From contig NZ_FPAS01000004.1 in NCBI RefSeq assembly GCF_900116425.1, forward strand, positions 124,001 to 188,000: DNA of 64,000 nt, in the 5' to 3' direction. This document shows, piece after piece, positions 19,948 through 30,574 of the stretch. A program made the position numbers and the translations under genes. The number at the start of each line of letters is the position of its first letter. Positions within the stretch are counted from its first letter, which is position 1. The notes beneath the pieces are model-generated. The model had not been told where the DNA came from. It searched no databases and was given only the letters and a program-made list of their open reading frames with translations. This DNA comes from Lishizhenia tianjinensis. Lineage in GTDB: Bacteria > Bacteroidota > Bacteroidia > Flavobacteriales_D > Crocinitomicaceae.

Positions 19948-21111
19948 CTATAAAGTTCCTCTGTTTGCTTGTTCTCTTTCGATAGATTCGAATAAAGCTT
20001 TGAAGTTTCCAGCTCCAAATCCACGTGCACCCATTCTTTGGATGATCTCGAAGAATAAAGTTGGTCTATCCTCTACTGGCTTCGTAAAGATTTGTAACAA
20101 GTACCCTTCTTCATCCGCATCTACCATGATAGATAATTCTTGCAACTTAGAAATATCTTCTTTCATCATATCTCTGTGCTCACCTAAACGCTCAGGAATC
20201 ATGTCGTAGTACGCTTGTGGGGGTGGTGGTAAAAATTCAACACCACGTGCCTTTAACTGACTCACTGTTTCAATGATATCATCTGTAGCTACAGCGATGT
20301 GCTGAACTCCAGCTCCTTCGTAGAAATCTAAATACTCTTCAATTTGAGATTTTTTAGCTGCTTTCGCTGGCTCATTGATAGGGAATTTAATTCTACCGTT
20401 ACCGTTAGACATTACCTTACTCATCAATGCAGAGTATTCCGTGTGAATTTGCTTATCATCAAAAGATAAGAAGTTTTCAAACCCCATTACATCTTCGTAC
20501 CATTTTACCCAAACATTCATTTGGTTCCAACCTACGTTTCCTACCATGTGGTCGATGTACTTTAATCCAACTGGTGTTGGGTTGTAGTCTGACTTCCACT
20601 CTCTGAAACCTGGTAAAAATGTTCCGTTGTAGTTTTTACGCTCAACAAACATGTGAACCGTTTCTCCGTAGGTGTAAATACCCGCTCTTACAACTTCACC
20701 GTGCTCATCTGTTTCAACAACAGGCTCCATGTAAGACTTGGCTCCACGACTTGTAGTTTCTTCGTACGCTTTTCTTGCATCCTCTACCCATAGAGCAACT
20801 ACCTTAACTCCGTCACCGTGTTTTACGATGTGGTCGTTAATTGGTGACTTACTGTTCAATGGAGTAGTTAATACCAATCTAATTTTATCTTGAACCAACA
20901 CATAACTTACTTCATCCTTAGAACCTGTTTCTAAACCTTTGTAAGCTAATGATTGGAAACCAAATGCTGTTTTGTAAAAATGTGCAGCTTGTTTTGCGTT
21001 CCCCACGTAAAACTCAACGTAATCTGTTCCTAATAAAGGAAGAAAATCTTGAGCTCCTTCAAATATCTTTTCTAAACCGTAGTCTACCGACTTCACTTCT
21101 TTTTTACTCAT
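19948..21111 (-). CDS. hpd: 4-hydroxyphenylpyruvate dioxygenase
   Basis: 387 residues. The enzyme converts 4-hydroxyphenylpyruvate to homogentisate in tyrosine breakdown. It has two vicinal-oxygen-chelate domains. The iron ligands are visible as His in YIDHMVGNV, His in GVQHIAVATDDI and Glu in the C-terminal LLQIFTKPVEDRPTLFFEIIQR block. The conserved GFGAGNFKALFESIE C terminus is complete. It lies 54 bases downstream of hmgA, so the two steps of the pathway are made together. Confidence 0.97.
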   Translation of the reverse strand: MSKKEVKSVDYGLEKIFEGAQDFLPLLGTDYVEFYVGNAKQAAHFYKTAFGFQSLAYKGLETGSKDEVSYVLVQDKIRLVLTTPLNSKSPINDHIVKHGDGVKVVALWVEDARKAYEETTSRGAKSYMEPVVETDEHGEVVRAGIYTYGETVHMFVERKNYNGTFLPGFREWKSDYNPTPVGLKYIDHMVGNVGWNQMNVWVKWYEDVMGFENFLSFDDKQIHTEYSALMSKVMSNGNGRIKFPINEPAKAAKKSQIEEYLDFYEGAGVQHIAVATDDIIETVSQLKARGVEFLPPPPQAYYDMIPERLGEHRDMMKEDISKLQELSIMVDADEEGYLLQIFTKPVEDRPTLFFEIIQRMGARGFGAGNFKALFESIEREQANRGTL

Positions 21112-21165
21112 AATCTTAAATATCTTTTGTTCTATTACAGAACCTTTAAATCAATAATTTTTTCT

Positions 21166-22323
21166 TTAGTCCATCCAGCTGTACGCGTACTCTGAATCTG
21201 ACATATCTAATGCAGCTTGCGTTAATTTCAGCGGTCTAAAAGTATCCACCATAACCGCTAACTCTAAGGTTTCTTTTTGCCCTATACTCGCCTCCATTGT
21301 TCCCGGGTGTGGTCCGTGTGGAATTCCACCAGGGTGTAACGACATAAATCCTTTTTCCACGTGCTTTCTACTCATGAAATCACCGTCTACGTAATACAAC
21401 ACCTCATCAGAGTCTATATTACTGTGGTTATAAGGAGCAGGAATTGCTTGTGGGTGGTAATCGTATAACCTAGGCACGAAAGAACAGATCACAAAATTGT
21501 GAGCTTCGAAGGTTTGGTGTACGGGAGGTGGCTGGTGTACACGTCCTGTAATTGGTTCAAAATCTTTAATATTGAAAATGTAAGGGAAGTTGTATCCATC
21601 CCAACCAACAACGTCAAATGGATGCGAACCATACGTTAAATGGTGCAATACATTCTCCTTCTTAATTTTGATTAAGAAATCACCTAACTCATCATGCGTT
21701 TCTAACACCTCAGGTCTTCTTAAATCACGCTCACAAAACGGAGAGTGCTCTAACAATTGTCCAAAGTTATTTCTGTAACGCTTTGGAGTAACAATTGGAG
21801 AAAAAGACTCCACGATGAACAATCTGTTGTTCTCTGTATTGAAATCGATTTGGTAAATCATTCCACGTGGAATAACAATGTAATCTCCGTAAGAGAAATC
21901 CAAGTTACCACACATAGTTCTTAAAGTACCTGTACCTTCGTGAATGAAAATTACCTCATCTGCATCTGCATTCTTGTAGAAGTAATCTCTCAACGATTTT
22001 TTAGGAGCTGCAACTGCGATGTTCAAATCATTATTAAACATCACAATCTCTCTACTCTCCAAGAAATCATCTTTAGGAGCTACGTTGTATCCTTTAAGCA
22101 TGTGAGATTTGATATTCTTATCTACCGCTGCTATAGGAGTCATGTCTATTGTCTCTCCCACTTTCTTAACCATAGTAGGTCTGTGAACGTGGTACAATAA
22201 ACTAGACATACCGTGGAAACCTTCTGTACCGAACAATTGTTCTTGGTACAATCCACCATCCTCTTTCTTAAAGGTTGTATGTCTTTTGTGAGGAATCTTC
22301 CCCAACTTATGATAAAAGGGCAT
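21166..22323 (-). CDS. hmgA: Homogentisate 1,2-dioxygenase
   Basis: 385 residues of the bacterial HmgA type, which opens the ring of homogentisate to maleylacetoacetate. The cupin core is visible as FIHEGTGTLRTMCGNLDFSYGDYIVIPRG, and the iron-binding region as SLHPGGIPHGPHPGTMEASIG. It is the promoter-proximal gene of the hmgA-hpd pair. The later enzymes, maleylacetoacetate isomerase and fumarylacetoacetase, are not in this window. The 216-base region upstream is shared with the divergent threonine dehydrogenase gene. Confidence 0.95.
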   Translation of the reverse strand: MPFYHKLGKIPHKRHTTFKKEDGGLYQEQLFGTEGFHGMSSLLYHVHRPTMVKKVGETIDMTPIAAVDKNIKSHMLKGYNVAPKDDFLESREIVMFNNDLNIAVAAPKKSLRDYFYKNADADEVIFIHEGTGTLRTMCGNLDFSYGDYIVIPRGMIYQIDFNTENNRLFIVESFSPIVTPKRYRNNFGQLLEHSPFCERDLRRPEVLETHDELGDFLIKIKKENVLHHLTYGSHPFDVVGWDGYNFPYIFNIKDFEPITGRVHQPPPVHQTFEAHNFVICSFVPRLYDYHPQAIPAPYNHSNIDSDEVLYYVDGDFMSRKHVEKGFMSLHPGGIPHGPHPGTMEASIGQKETLELAVMVDTFRPLKLTQAALDMSDSEYAYSWMD

Positions 22324-22539
22324 ATTCTTTTTTTTAAAAATTAAATAATCGGGATTTAGTTGGTTGTAGAAACCATCATTCTGGATTGCGCTTCAGGAGA
22401 AGCTTCGCTTTAATTTTTAAGTAATCCCAACTCATTTACCTACGAAATTTTCGAGTTTTACAAATATAGAGAATTGCATTCTCTTTTCTAAATCCATTGT
22501 CTTATTTTTGCCACATCAAATTAATAGGTTAAGATTTAA

Positions 22540-23490
22540 ATGAAGAAGGTACTTGTTATAGGAGCATCAGGTCAGATAGGAACAGAATTAGTTCTTGAGT
22601 TGAGAAATAGATTTGGTACAGACGCAGTTATTGCATCTGACGTAAAACCAGATTGTCCGGAATTATTAAAAGATGGTCAATACGCTCAAATCGATGTATT
22701 AGATAGAGAGAAGGTTTGGAACTTTGTAGAAGAAAATAAAGTAACAGAAATCTATTTACTCGCAGCGTTGTTATCTGCTACTGCAGAGAAACACCCTGAC
22801 TTTGCTTGGAAGTTAAACATGGAAGGATTGTTTAACATCCTAGACTTAGCCAAAGAGAAGAAAATCGAGAAGATATTCTGGCCAAGTTCTATCGCTGTAT
22901 TTGGTCCTACAACACCAGCAGATCAAACCCCACAAACTACCATAATGGAACCTACAACGGTTTATGGTATCTCTAAACAAGCGGGTGAGAGATGGTGTGA
23001 GTACTACAACAAAATTTATGGCGTAGATGTAAGATCTATTCGCTACCCTGGATTAATTTCCTACACCTCTTTACCAGGTGGTGGAACAACAGATTACGCG
23101 GTAGACATTTTCTACAATGCTAGAAAGAGAAACACCTACACTTCTTTCCTTTCTGAAGACACAGCACTACCTATGATGTACATGGAAGATGCCATTCGTG
23201 CAACCGTAGAATTGATGGAAGCTCCTGAAGAAAATATCAAAATTAGAAGCTCTTACAATTTGGCTGGAATTTCATTTACACCGGCAGACTTGGCAACTTC
23301 TATTCAAAAGCATCAACCAGACTTCACGATAAATTACGCGCCTGACTTTAGACAAAAGATAGCAGACACTTGGCCGAATTCTATAGACGACAGTGCAGCA
23401 AAAACTGATTGGGGTTGGCAAGAAAAATACGACATCGACAAAATGGTTAAAGTAATGTTGGAAAATGTTAATCCAGATTGGATAGACTAA
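22540..23490 (+). CDS. L-threonine 3-dehydrogenase, SDR (epimerase-like) type
   Basis: 316 residues of the extended SDR family. The NAD motif VIGASGQIGTEL, the catalytic pair in VYGISKQAGE and the block RSIRYPGLISYTSLPGGGTTDYA are the marks of SDR-type threonine dehydrogenases, which oxidise threonine to 2-amino-3-ketobutyrate. It is unrelated to the zinc-dependent E. coli Tdh. The gene is divergent from hmgA, so amino acid catabolism may be coordinated at this locus. It ends in a strong terminator. Confidence 0.88.
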   Translation: MKKVLVIGASGQIGTELVLELRNRFGTDAVIASDVKPDCPELLKDGQYAQIDVLDREKVWNFVEENKVTEIYLLAALLSATAEKHPDFAWKLNMEGLFNILDLAKEKKIEKIFWPSSIAVFGPTTPADQTPQTTIMEPTTVYGISKQAGERWCEYYNKIYGVDVRSIRYPGLISYTSLPGGGTTDYAVDIFYNARKRNTYTSFLSEDTALPMMYMEDAIRATVELMEAPEENIKIRSSYNLAGISFTPADLATSIQKHQPDFTINYAPDFRQKIADTWPNSIDDSAAKTDWGWQEKYDIDKMVKVMLENVNPDWID

Positions 23491-23516
23491 ACTTCTGAAT
23501 TACACTTCAAAAAATT

Positions 23517-23563
23517 AATGCCGTTTATCTTCATTTTTTATTGCGAGATAAACGGCATTTCTA
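23517..23563 (+). terminator. Strong intrinsic terminator after threonine dehydrogenase
   Basis: AATGCCGTTTATCT at 23517-23530 and AGATAAACGGCATT at 23546-23559 form a perfect 14-bp stem with a 15-base T-rich loop, followed by a T-containing tail. It insulates the downstream MORN-repeat gene. Confidence 0.85.
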
Positions 23564-23589
23564 TATATTTAACGGTCTAAAATTCTCAC

Positions 23590-24468
23590 ATGTATTACTA
23601 CTCGTTAATAAGAATATGCATGCTACTGTTAATCAGTACAACTGCATTTTCTAACGAGCCTGAATACAACAAGCCTCATTTTATTAGTAAGGACACCCTT
23701 AACCAAGTGGATGACAATGGAAAAAAACATGGCTATTGGATCGTCTATGGAAAAGATGTGGATACAAGTTTGCATTTTCCCTTGGAGGGAAAAGTGAGGG
23801 AAGGGAATTTTTCTCACGGAAGGAAAGAGGGAATTTGGACCTTTTACTACAACGACGGCGTTACTCCCAAACTAAAAGGAAACTACATCAACAACCGTCC
23901 AGAAGGAAAGTTTACTAAATACTGGCCCAACGGTTTCGTTAAAGAAGAGGGTGTTTTTCGCAATCAAAAGTACCAAGACTCCTTAAAAAGATTTAACAAA
24001 GAAGGCATACTTATTTATTCCGCAAATTTCAACAGCAGTGGCAATGAAGAGGGTAACATTTCTTATTTCTATGACGATGGAACTCCTCAATTCATCTACA
24101 AAGCAAACAACGGAAGACCTGTGGGGGAAGCCAAACGTTACTACCCTAATGGTGACGTAAAAGAAATCATTAAATACAGTGAAAGTGGTGAACTCATCAG
24201 TTCTACTAAAAAAGAAATGACCTCTCCTGAAAAACAAGTAAAAGAAGAGGTGAATGCTAAAAAGCCACCGGTTGTAAAAGATAAAACCAAACTGTTAATG
24301 AACGGGTACAATAAGGTATACAACGACAATCATGAACTTTGGCAAGATGGCGAGTTTAAAGACGGACTCTTGTGGAACGGAAAAGTTTACATCTACGACG
24401 CTGACGGTTTACTATTAAAAGTGGAAGTTTTTAAAGAGGGCAGATATCATTCAGACGGTCAGCTCTAA
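23590..24468 (+). CDS. Secreted MORN-variant (YwqK-like) repeat protein
   Basis: 292 residues with an N-terminal signal sequence (LLLISTTAFS). Repeats of about 20-24 residues with the pattern G-x-W-x-x-Y-x-x-x-G are visible, for example HGYWIVYGKD, KEGIWTFYYNDG, PEGKFTKYWPNGF, EGNISYFYDDG and GEAKRYYPNGD. Such proteins are often annotated as YwqK-family antitoxin, but the repeat only predicts a beta-hairpin surface. It stands alone between terminator and cysS. A second protein of this type is encoded in a cassette at 56.8 kb. Confidence 0.75.
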   Translation: MYYYSLIRICMLLLISTTAFSNEPEYNKPHFISKDTLNQVDDNGKKHGYWIVYGKDVDTSLHFPLEGKVREGNFSHGRKEGIWTFYYNDGVTPKLKGNYINNRPEGKFTKYWPNGFVKEEGVFRNQKYQDSLKRFNKEGILIYSANFNSSGNEEGNISYFYDDGTPQFIYKANNGRPVGEAKRYYPNGDVKEIIKYSESGELISSTKKEMTSPEKQVKEEVNAKKPPVVKDKTKLLMNGYNKVYNDNHELWQDGEFKDGLLWNGKVYIYDADGLLLKVEVFKEGRYHSDGQL

Positions 24469-24577
24469 TCCATCATCTTTTATATATCGGCTTAAAATTA
24501 TGCCCGAAATTATTGTATTTTCGTGGCTAAATTGGTTGTGAGTTATTCAACTCATCTATAGTTTTATTGAAGAATTT

Positions 24578-26050
24578 ATGGAAGCACAGAATAGGAACTT
24601 ATCTATTTACAATAGTTTATCAGGTGAAAAAGAGGTGTTTACACCCATACATGGAAATTTCGTAGGATTATACGTTTGTGGTCCTACCGTATACAGCAAT
24701 GTTCACTTAGGTAACTGTCGTACTTTCATCAATTTCGATTTAGTCTATAGATATTTGATGCATTTAGGTTACAAAGTTCGTTATGTAAGAAATATTACAG
24801 ACGCAGGTCACTTAGAAGACGATGCAGACCAAGGAGAAGATAAGATTGCTAAAAAAGCCAAGTTACAACAGCTTGAGCCTATGGAAATTGTACAACAATA
24901 CACGGTTGACTTCCATGATACCTTAGCAGCTTTTAACAACTTACCTCCAAACATAGAACCCACAGCAACAGGTCATATAATAGAACAGATCGAAATGATA
25001 CAAGAAATCATTGCGAAAGGTTTGGCCTATGAGGTTAATGGTTCTGTTTACTTTGATGTTGAGAAATACAATGCTTCTGAAAACTACGGAGAACTTTCTG
25101 GTAGAAAAATAGAAGACCTTATATCAGGAACTCGTGAGCTGGATGGACAAAGTGAAAAACGTTCACCCTTAGATTTTGCACTATGGAAAAATGCAGCTCC
25201 AGAACATATTATGAAATGGCCTTCACCTTGGGGAATTGGTTTCCCAGGATGGCACTTAGAATGTTCTGCTATGAGTACCAAATACCTTGGAGAGGAGTTT
25301 GACATACACGGTGGTGGAATGGATTTGAAATTCCCGCACCATGAATGTGAAATCGCTCAAGGTCATGCGGCAACCGGTAAAAAACCAGTTAAATACTGGA
25401 TGCACGCAAACATGTTAACTTTAAACGGAAAGAAAATGAGCAAGTCTACAGGAAACAACCTGTTACCTGGCGAACTCTTTTCTGGTAATAACGATTTGTT
25501 AGAAAAAGCCTTCGACCCTATGGTGGTTCGTTTCTTCATCATGCAAGCCCATTACCGCTCTACGCTTGATTTTACTTCAGAGGCTTTAACCGCAGCTGAA
25601 AAAGGATTTAAGCGATTAATGGAGGCCGTTCAAAGCCTGTCAAAATTGAAAACATCTGCAAGTACAAGCACACCGATTACACCCTTAATCAATAGCTTTT
25701 ACGAGGCCATGAACGATGATTTCAACGCGCCTATTCTTGTAGCTAAACTTTTTGATGCAGTAAAATTGATAAATGCCATTAATGATGGTAAAGCAAGTAT
25801 TACTCAAGAAGATTTGACTATCTTAAGCAAGGAAATTAATGCTTTCGTTTTTGACATCCTTGGTTTAAAAACCATTAACGATAACGATGACAGCTCTTTA
25901 AGCAAAGTAATGGAATTGGTTATTGATATGAGACAGACAGCTAGGGAAAACAAAGACTGGACTACATCCGACAAAATTAGAGATTTCTTAGCGGAAGCTG
26001 GAATTCAAATTAAAGACAGCAAAGAAGGAACAAACTGGACTAAAATCTAG
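24578..26050 (+). CDS. cysS: Cysteine--tRNA ligase
   Basis: 490 residues of class I aminoacyl-tRNA synthetase. The HIGH-like motif is [10 protein letters not shown], the KMSKS loop is KMSKSTGNN, and the zinc ligands are supplied by CGPTV, LECSAM and HHECEIAQ. The DALR anticodon-binding domain follows, with [12 protein letters not shown]. The length is normal for the family. The polA gene follows after 78 bases, so co-transcription is possible. Confidence 0.98.
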   Translation: MEAQNRNLSIYNSLSGEKEVFTPIHGNFVGLYVCGPTVYSNVHLGNCRTFINFDLVYRYLMHLGYKVRYVRNITDAGHLEDDADQGEDKIAKKAKLQQLEPMEIVQQYTVDFHDTLAAFNNLPPNIEPTATGHIIEQIEMIQEIIAKGLAYEVNGSVYFDVEKYNASENYGELSGRKIEDLISGTRELDGQSEKRSPLDFALWKNAAPEHIMKWPSPWGIGFPGWHLECSAMSTKYLGEEFDIHGGGMDLKFPHHECEIAQGHAATGKKPVKYWMHANMLTLNGKKMSKSTGNNLLPGELFSGNNDLLEKAFDPMVVRFFIMQAHYRSTLDFTSEALTAAEKGFKRLMEAVQSLSKLKTSASTSTPITPLINSFYEAMNDDFNAPILVAKLFDAVKLINAINDGKASITQEDLTILSKEINAFVFDILGLKTINDNDDSSLSKVMELVIDMRQTARENKDWTTSDKIRDFLAEAGIQIKDSKEGTNWTKI

Positions 26051-26128
26051 TATTTCTCTTTCCTGTTTATTACGAACGAAAAATTATTTTCGTTAAACTT
26101 ATTATTCTTATACGAGGAGTAAACCCAC

Positions 26129-28954
26129 GTGTACAAAAATTACTATATGTTAACACCAGATATACCGAAGAAGTTATTTTTATTAGATGCATTTGCCCTA
26201 ATTTATCGTGCATATTTTGCATTCTCTAAAAACCCTAGAGTAAATTCTAAAGGACAAAACACTTCGGCTGCGTTCGGTTTCACCAATGCATTAATCGATG
26301 TCATCAACAGGGAAAAACCCACGCATTTAGCGGTAGTTTTTGATGCACCGGGTGGAGCAACACTTCGTCAGGGAGATTTTTGTGACTACAAAGCCAATCG
26401 TGAGGAGATGCCGGAAGACATCCGCTCTATGCTCGATCCTATTAAAGAAATTATTTCTGCCTTTAATATTCCTATTTTATTAAAAGAAGGATTTGAAGCC
26501 GATGACGTAATTGGAACTTTGGCTAAAATGGCAGAAAAAGAAGGTTTCCAAACGTACATGATGACCCCGGATAAAGACTTTGGTCAACTCGTATCTGAAA
26601 ACATTTTCATGTACAAACCTGGTCGTGGAGGTAAACCTGCAGAAATTTGGGGTGTACCTGAAATCTGTGAAAAATTTGAGGTTGAAGATCCTATACAAGT
26701 CATAGATATTTTAGGTCTTTGGGGAGATGCCGTAGATAACATTCCAGGTATACCGGGTATTGGTGAGAAAACTTCAAAGAAGTTAATTGCCAAGTATGGT
26801 TCTATGGAAAACCTGTTTGAGCATACGGATGATTTAAAAGGGAAGCAAAAAGAAAATGTCATCAATTTCATGGATCAAGGGCGCATGTCTAAAATGCTAG
26901 CGACCATCATTCTTGATGTAGATGTTGAATTTGACGCTGAAGATTTAAAAGTAATAGAACCAAATGCTGAAAAAATTAAAGAACTCTTTACAGAATTGGA
27001 GTTTAGAAATTTAGCAAAGCGTGTATTGGGTGAAGAAATTGTGGTTACTCAAACTGCAACTGCTCCGTCCGATGAAAACCAATTGGATTTATTCGGAACT
27101 ACCAATAATAATGAAGAGAGCACGCCAGCTCCCGAAAGCTTGAAATCATTAAGTACAGAGAAACCAAGTTATCATTTTGTACAAAGTCCAGAGGGTAGAC
27201 AAAAACTTCTGAGCAAGATTTTAGAGCAAAAATCGGTTTGTTTTGATACAGAGACAAGTTCTTTAGAAGCGCGTCATGCCGACATCGTAGGAATGTCTAT
27301 TTCCTTCCAAGCTAAAGAAGCTTATTACATACCTTTCCCTGCAAACTTTGAGGAAGCAAAGGCAATTTTAGAAGAGTTCAACCCTTACTTCAAAAGTGAG
27401 AGCATAGAAAAGGTAGCGCACAATATAAAGTATGATTTACAAATATTGGGGAGATATGGAATTGAGGTGGAAGGACCACTTTTCGACACCATGATTGCAC
27501 ATTATCTTTTATCTCCTGATGCGAAACACAGCATGGATAGACTGGCTGAATATTACCTTAACTACGAAACAATTTCTATAGAAAGCGTGTTAGGTAAAAA
27601 AGGCAAGAACCAAAAAACCATGCTTGATATTCCACAAGAAGAAATTGTTGACTATGCTTGCGAAGATGCTGATATCACTTGGCAACTGAAAGAACTCTTT
27701 GAACCGGAAATTCAAAAAGACCATTTAAAATCTTTATTCTATGACATAGAAATGCCTCTTGTAGGTGTTTTAAAGGCCATGGAAGAAGAAGGAATCAATT
27801 TAGACATTGACGGCTTGGCAACTTTCTCTGAAGAATTGGGTGAAAGCTTAGAACAACTTGAAAAAGAGATCAAGGACTTGGCTGAAGAAGATTTCAACCT
27901 AGATAGTCCAAGACAATTGGGTGAGGTTTTATTCGAAAAAATGAAAATCTCCTCAAAAGCCAAGAAAACCAAAACAGGACAATACTCAACATCGGAAGAT
28001 GTTTTACAAAAACACAAAGACGATCACGAAATCATTCCATTGATTTTGGATTATAGATCACTTAAAAAACTGAAAAACACCTACGTAGATCCTTTACCAA
28101 CCTTGGTAGACGAACACGACGGAAGATTGCATACACATTACATGCAAACTGTAGCGGCTACGGGAAGATTAAGTTCGAATAACCCCAACCTTCAGAACAT
28201 TCCTATTCGTACAGAAAAGGGTCGTGAAATACGTAAGGCATTTATCGCCAAAGATGATCAACATTTGTTGATGGCTGCCGATTATTCTCAAATTGAATTG
28301 CGCATTATTGCTGCACTTTCAAAAGATGAGAACATGGTTCATGCCTTCCAAAATAATTTGGACATACACGCAACAACCGCAGCAAAAGTATTCAAGGTTA
28401 ACATTGAGGATGTTACCCGAGAACAACGTAGTTCAGCAAAAGCAGTGAACTTTGGTATTATATACGGACAAGGAGCCTTCGGTCTAGCTCAAAACCTCGG
28501 AATATCTAGGAAAGAAGCCAAAGCTATTATTGATGGATATTTTGAAGAATATGCCACCATAAAAACCTACATGGATGAGGCGGTAAAGAATGCTAGAGAA
28601 AAAGGATATGTAGAAACTATTTTTAGTCGAAGAAGGTACCTACCGGATATTAATTCTTCGAATGCGGTTGTAAGAGGTTTTGCGGAAAGAAATGCCATCA
28701 ACGCCCCTATACAAGGAAGTGCTGCCGATATCATAAAAATTGCGATGATAAAGGTTGCGGAGCGCATGAAAAAAGAAAATGTAGCCTCTAAATTATTATT
28801 ACAGGTGCATGATGAACTTGTTTTTGATGTGCTAAAATCTGAACAAGAAATAATGGCAAAACTGGTTCAAGAAGAAATGGAAAACGCCGTACAATTAGCG
28901 GTTCCGATGAAAGTAGAATACGAATTAGCAAACAACTGGCTAGAAGCCCATTAA
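26129..28954 (+). CDS. polA: DNA polymerase I
   Basis: Up to 941 residues. The N-terminal 5'-3' exonuclease domain (FLLDAFALIYRAYFAF, PDKDFGQLV, DNIPGIPGIGEKT) is followed by a 3'-5' exonuclease domain with the intact acidic motif FDTETSS and by the polymerase domain (ADYSQIELRIIAAL, AVNFGIIYGQGAFGLA, LQVHDELVFDV). The GTG at 26129 is preferred because a GAGGAG ribosome site lies nine bases upstream; an ATG at 26147 is the alternative and would remove six residues. All three activities appear intact. Confidence 0.96.
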   Translation: MYKNYYMLTPDIPKKLFLLDAFALIYRAYFAFSKNPRVNSKGQNTSAAFGFTNALIDVINREKPTHLAVVFDAPGGATLRQGDFCDYKANREEMPEDIRSMLDPIKEIISAFNIPILLKEGFEADDVIGTLAKMAEKEGFQTYMMTPDKDFGQLVSENIFMYKPGRGGKPAEIWGVPEICEKFEVEDPIQVIDILGLWGDAVDNIPGIPGIGEKTSKKLIAKYGSMENLFEHTDDLKGKQKENVINFMDQGRMSKMLATIILDVDVEFDAEDLKVIEPNAEKIKELFTELEFRNLAKRVLGEEIVVTQTATAPSDENQLDLFGTTNNNEESTPAPESLKSLSTEKPSYHFVQSPEGRQKLLSKILEQKSVCFDTETSSLEARHADIVGMSISFQAKEAYYIPFPANFEEAKAILEEFNPYFKSESIEKVAHNIKYDLQILGRYGIEVEGPLFDTMIAHYLLSPDAKHSMDRLAEYYLNYETISIESVLGKKGKNQKTMLDIPQEEIVDYACEDADITWQLKELFEPEIQKDHLKSLFYDIEMPLVGVLKAMEEEGINLDIDGLATFSEELGESLEQLEKEIKDLAEEDFNLDSPRQLGEVLFEKMKISSKAKKTKTGQYSTSEDVLQKHKDDHEIIPLILDYRSLKKLKNTYVDPLPTLVDEHDGRLHTHYMQTVAATGRLSSNNPNLQNIPIRTEKGREIRKAFIAKDDQHLLMAADYSQIELRIIAALSKDENMVHAFQNNLDIHATTAAKVFKVNIEDVTREQRSSAKAVNFGIIYGQGAFGLAQNLGISRKEAKAIIDGYFEEYATIKTYMDEAVKNAREKGYVETIFSRRRYLPDINSSNAVVRGFAERNAINAPIQGSAADIIKIAMIKVAERMKKENVASKLLLQVHDELVFDVLKSEQEIMAKLVQEEMENAVQLAVPMKVEYELANNWLEAH

Positions 28955-28987
28955 ATCAACATAACCACCACTTGAAATATTGTAAAA

Positions 28988-30574
28988 TTGTTGCGATTTA
29001 AAACCATAGTATTTTTCATCCTATTAATCCACGGTCTTCGCGCACAGCAAGGCCCGGAAGGTCAAAGTCTGAATGCAATTTTTGCAGAAGATATCGATCG
29101 TATTGATACGAATATTAGACCAGTGATTAAAGATTTGAATAAAAATCTTTATTACAACAACTTTGAAAATATTTCAAGTGAAATATTGAAGGATTACACG
29201 CTCTTTCACCAAAAACAAAATGTCCCGTACTACAACTTCCTTTTGTCGGCCTGTTACATCAATGCCAGAAACCTTACACGGGCAAAAGAGTTATTGCAAA
29301 AAGAGACCAATGATATACTAATTCCTTACTTTCTAGAAAAATTTGGTGAAATCTACACTGAAAAAGGAGAGTTAGCTACAGCCATTAAATACTTCAAACT
29401 GCAGTATTCAAATACGGAAAGTGAACTCATGAAAGGTAGAGCTTTGCGAAATGTTGGCGTTTCCTTTCAAAAACAATATCAACTTGATTCTGCCGTGGAG
29501 TACTTACAGTTGAGTTCACAATATTTCGAAGGTCGAAATGACAAATTCTCTCTGGTTAATGAATTGAACCTTGCCGAGATTGATAAAACTAGAGGCTTCC
29601 AACTCCGCGCGAAACAACGTCTTCAAGATATATTAAAGGAGGTTATTCCAAAGAATTATCAAAGCATCGCAAAACAATCACTCTTATTGCTGATAGAGGT
29701 TCATGAAGATTTATATGAATTCGATTCTATTCCTCAATACTTTGAAAGTATTAATCAAATGCCTTTTACTTTACGCTCCGAAATTAAGCTAGCTTTCTTA
29801 AGGTATGAAATGGTTTATGCACCTATGAATCAAATTGAGAAAAAGGAAAAACTAATTTACTATAAGCATCAATTACAACTGCAAAATAACAACCGTGCTG
29901 TTGCCTTTATAAATCTAAATGAAAGCTTAAAGGCTCACGATTCCATCATTAATACTAATCTTACCGCAAATCCATTCAACCGTTTAGAGGGTAAAGATGA
30001 AAACCAACAATTGCTCAAATGGTGGATAATTGGACTCTCCATTGTATTTGCCTTAGGATTCTTAATCATTTACATCTACAACAAAAACAACGTCAACAAA
30101 CGTATTAAAGCACTACAAAAGGAAAGACACGAATTGCACAAAAGGATAGAAAGGCAGAATAGAGAACTCACCGACTTTGCCATCAACTTGAAACGAAAAC
30201 GTCAGTTTGATGAAGAGTTTCTAAAGAAAGTGGAATACGTAAAAAACAGTTCTTTTTCGCACAAAGAACAAATTGCTAAACTCTCAAATGAGCTAAAAAA
30301 TCAGGTTGGACAAGGTTATACACATGAGATTCTGCAAGAGAATATCAATGAGCTCAACTCAAAATTCAACGCCATCCTTACTGAAAAGCATGAAAACCTG
30401 ATAAGTTACGATAAGGAACTCTGTGGACTAATACGTTTGAATTTCTCAAATAAGGAAATTGCGAACCTTAAAAACATCTCCACACAATCCGCTCGAACGG
30501 CAAAATACAGGTTGAAACAAAAGCTACAATTAGATGCGGAAACAGACCTGGTAGAGTACCTCCAAAAGCTCTAA
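28988..30574 (+). CDS. TPR membrane protein with C-terminal LuxR-like HTH
   Basis: 528 residues. A signal sequence is followed by tetratricopeptide-like helices (for example ATAIKYFKLQY and DSAVEYLQLSSQYF), one membrane segment (WWIIGLSIVFALGFLIIYIY, around residue 345), a coiled coil rich in Lys and Glu, and a C-terminal helix-turn-helix (NFSNKEIANLKNISTQSARTAKYRLKQKL). This layout is common in Bacteroidota sensor-regulators and suggests a periplasmic sensor with a cytoplasmic DNA-binding end. The start is TTG at 28988 (or 28991), with no ATG nearby. Signal and targets are unknown; the giant adhesin gene downstream is one candidate. Confidence 0.75.
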   Translation: MLRFKTIVFFILLIHGLRAQQGPEGQSLNAIFAEDIDRIDTNIRPVIKDLNKNLYYNNFENISSEILKDYTLFHQKQNVPYYNFLLSACYINARNLTRAKELLQKETNDILIPYFLEKFGEIYTEKGELATAIKYFKLQYSNTESELMKGRALRNVGVSFQKQYQLDSAVEYLQLSSQYFEGRNDKFSLVNELNLAEIDKTRGFQLRAKQRLQDILKEVIPKNYQSIAKQSLLLLIEVHEDLYEFDSIPQYFESINQMPFTLRSEIKLAFLRYEMVYAPMNQIEKKEKLIYYKHQLQLQNNNRAVAFINLNESLKAHDSIINTNLTANPFNRLEGKDENQQLLKWWIIGLSIVFALGFLIIYIYNKNNVNKRIKALQKERHELHKRIERQNRELTDFAINLKRKRQFDEEFLKKVEYVKNSSFSHKEQIAKLSNELKNQVGQGYTHEILQENINELNSKFNAILTEKHENLISYDKELCGLIRLNFSNKEIANLKNISTQSARTAKYRLKQKLQLDAETDLVEYLQKL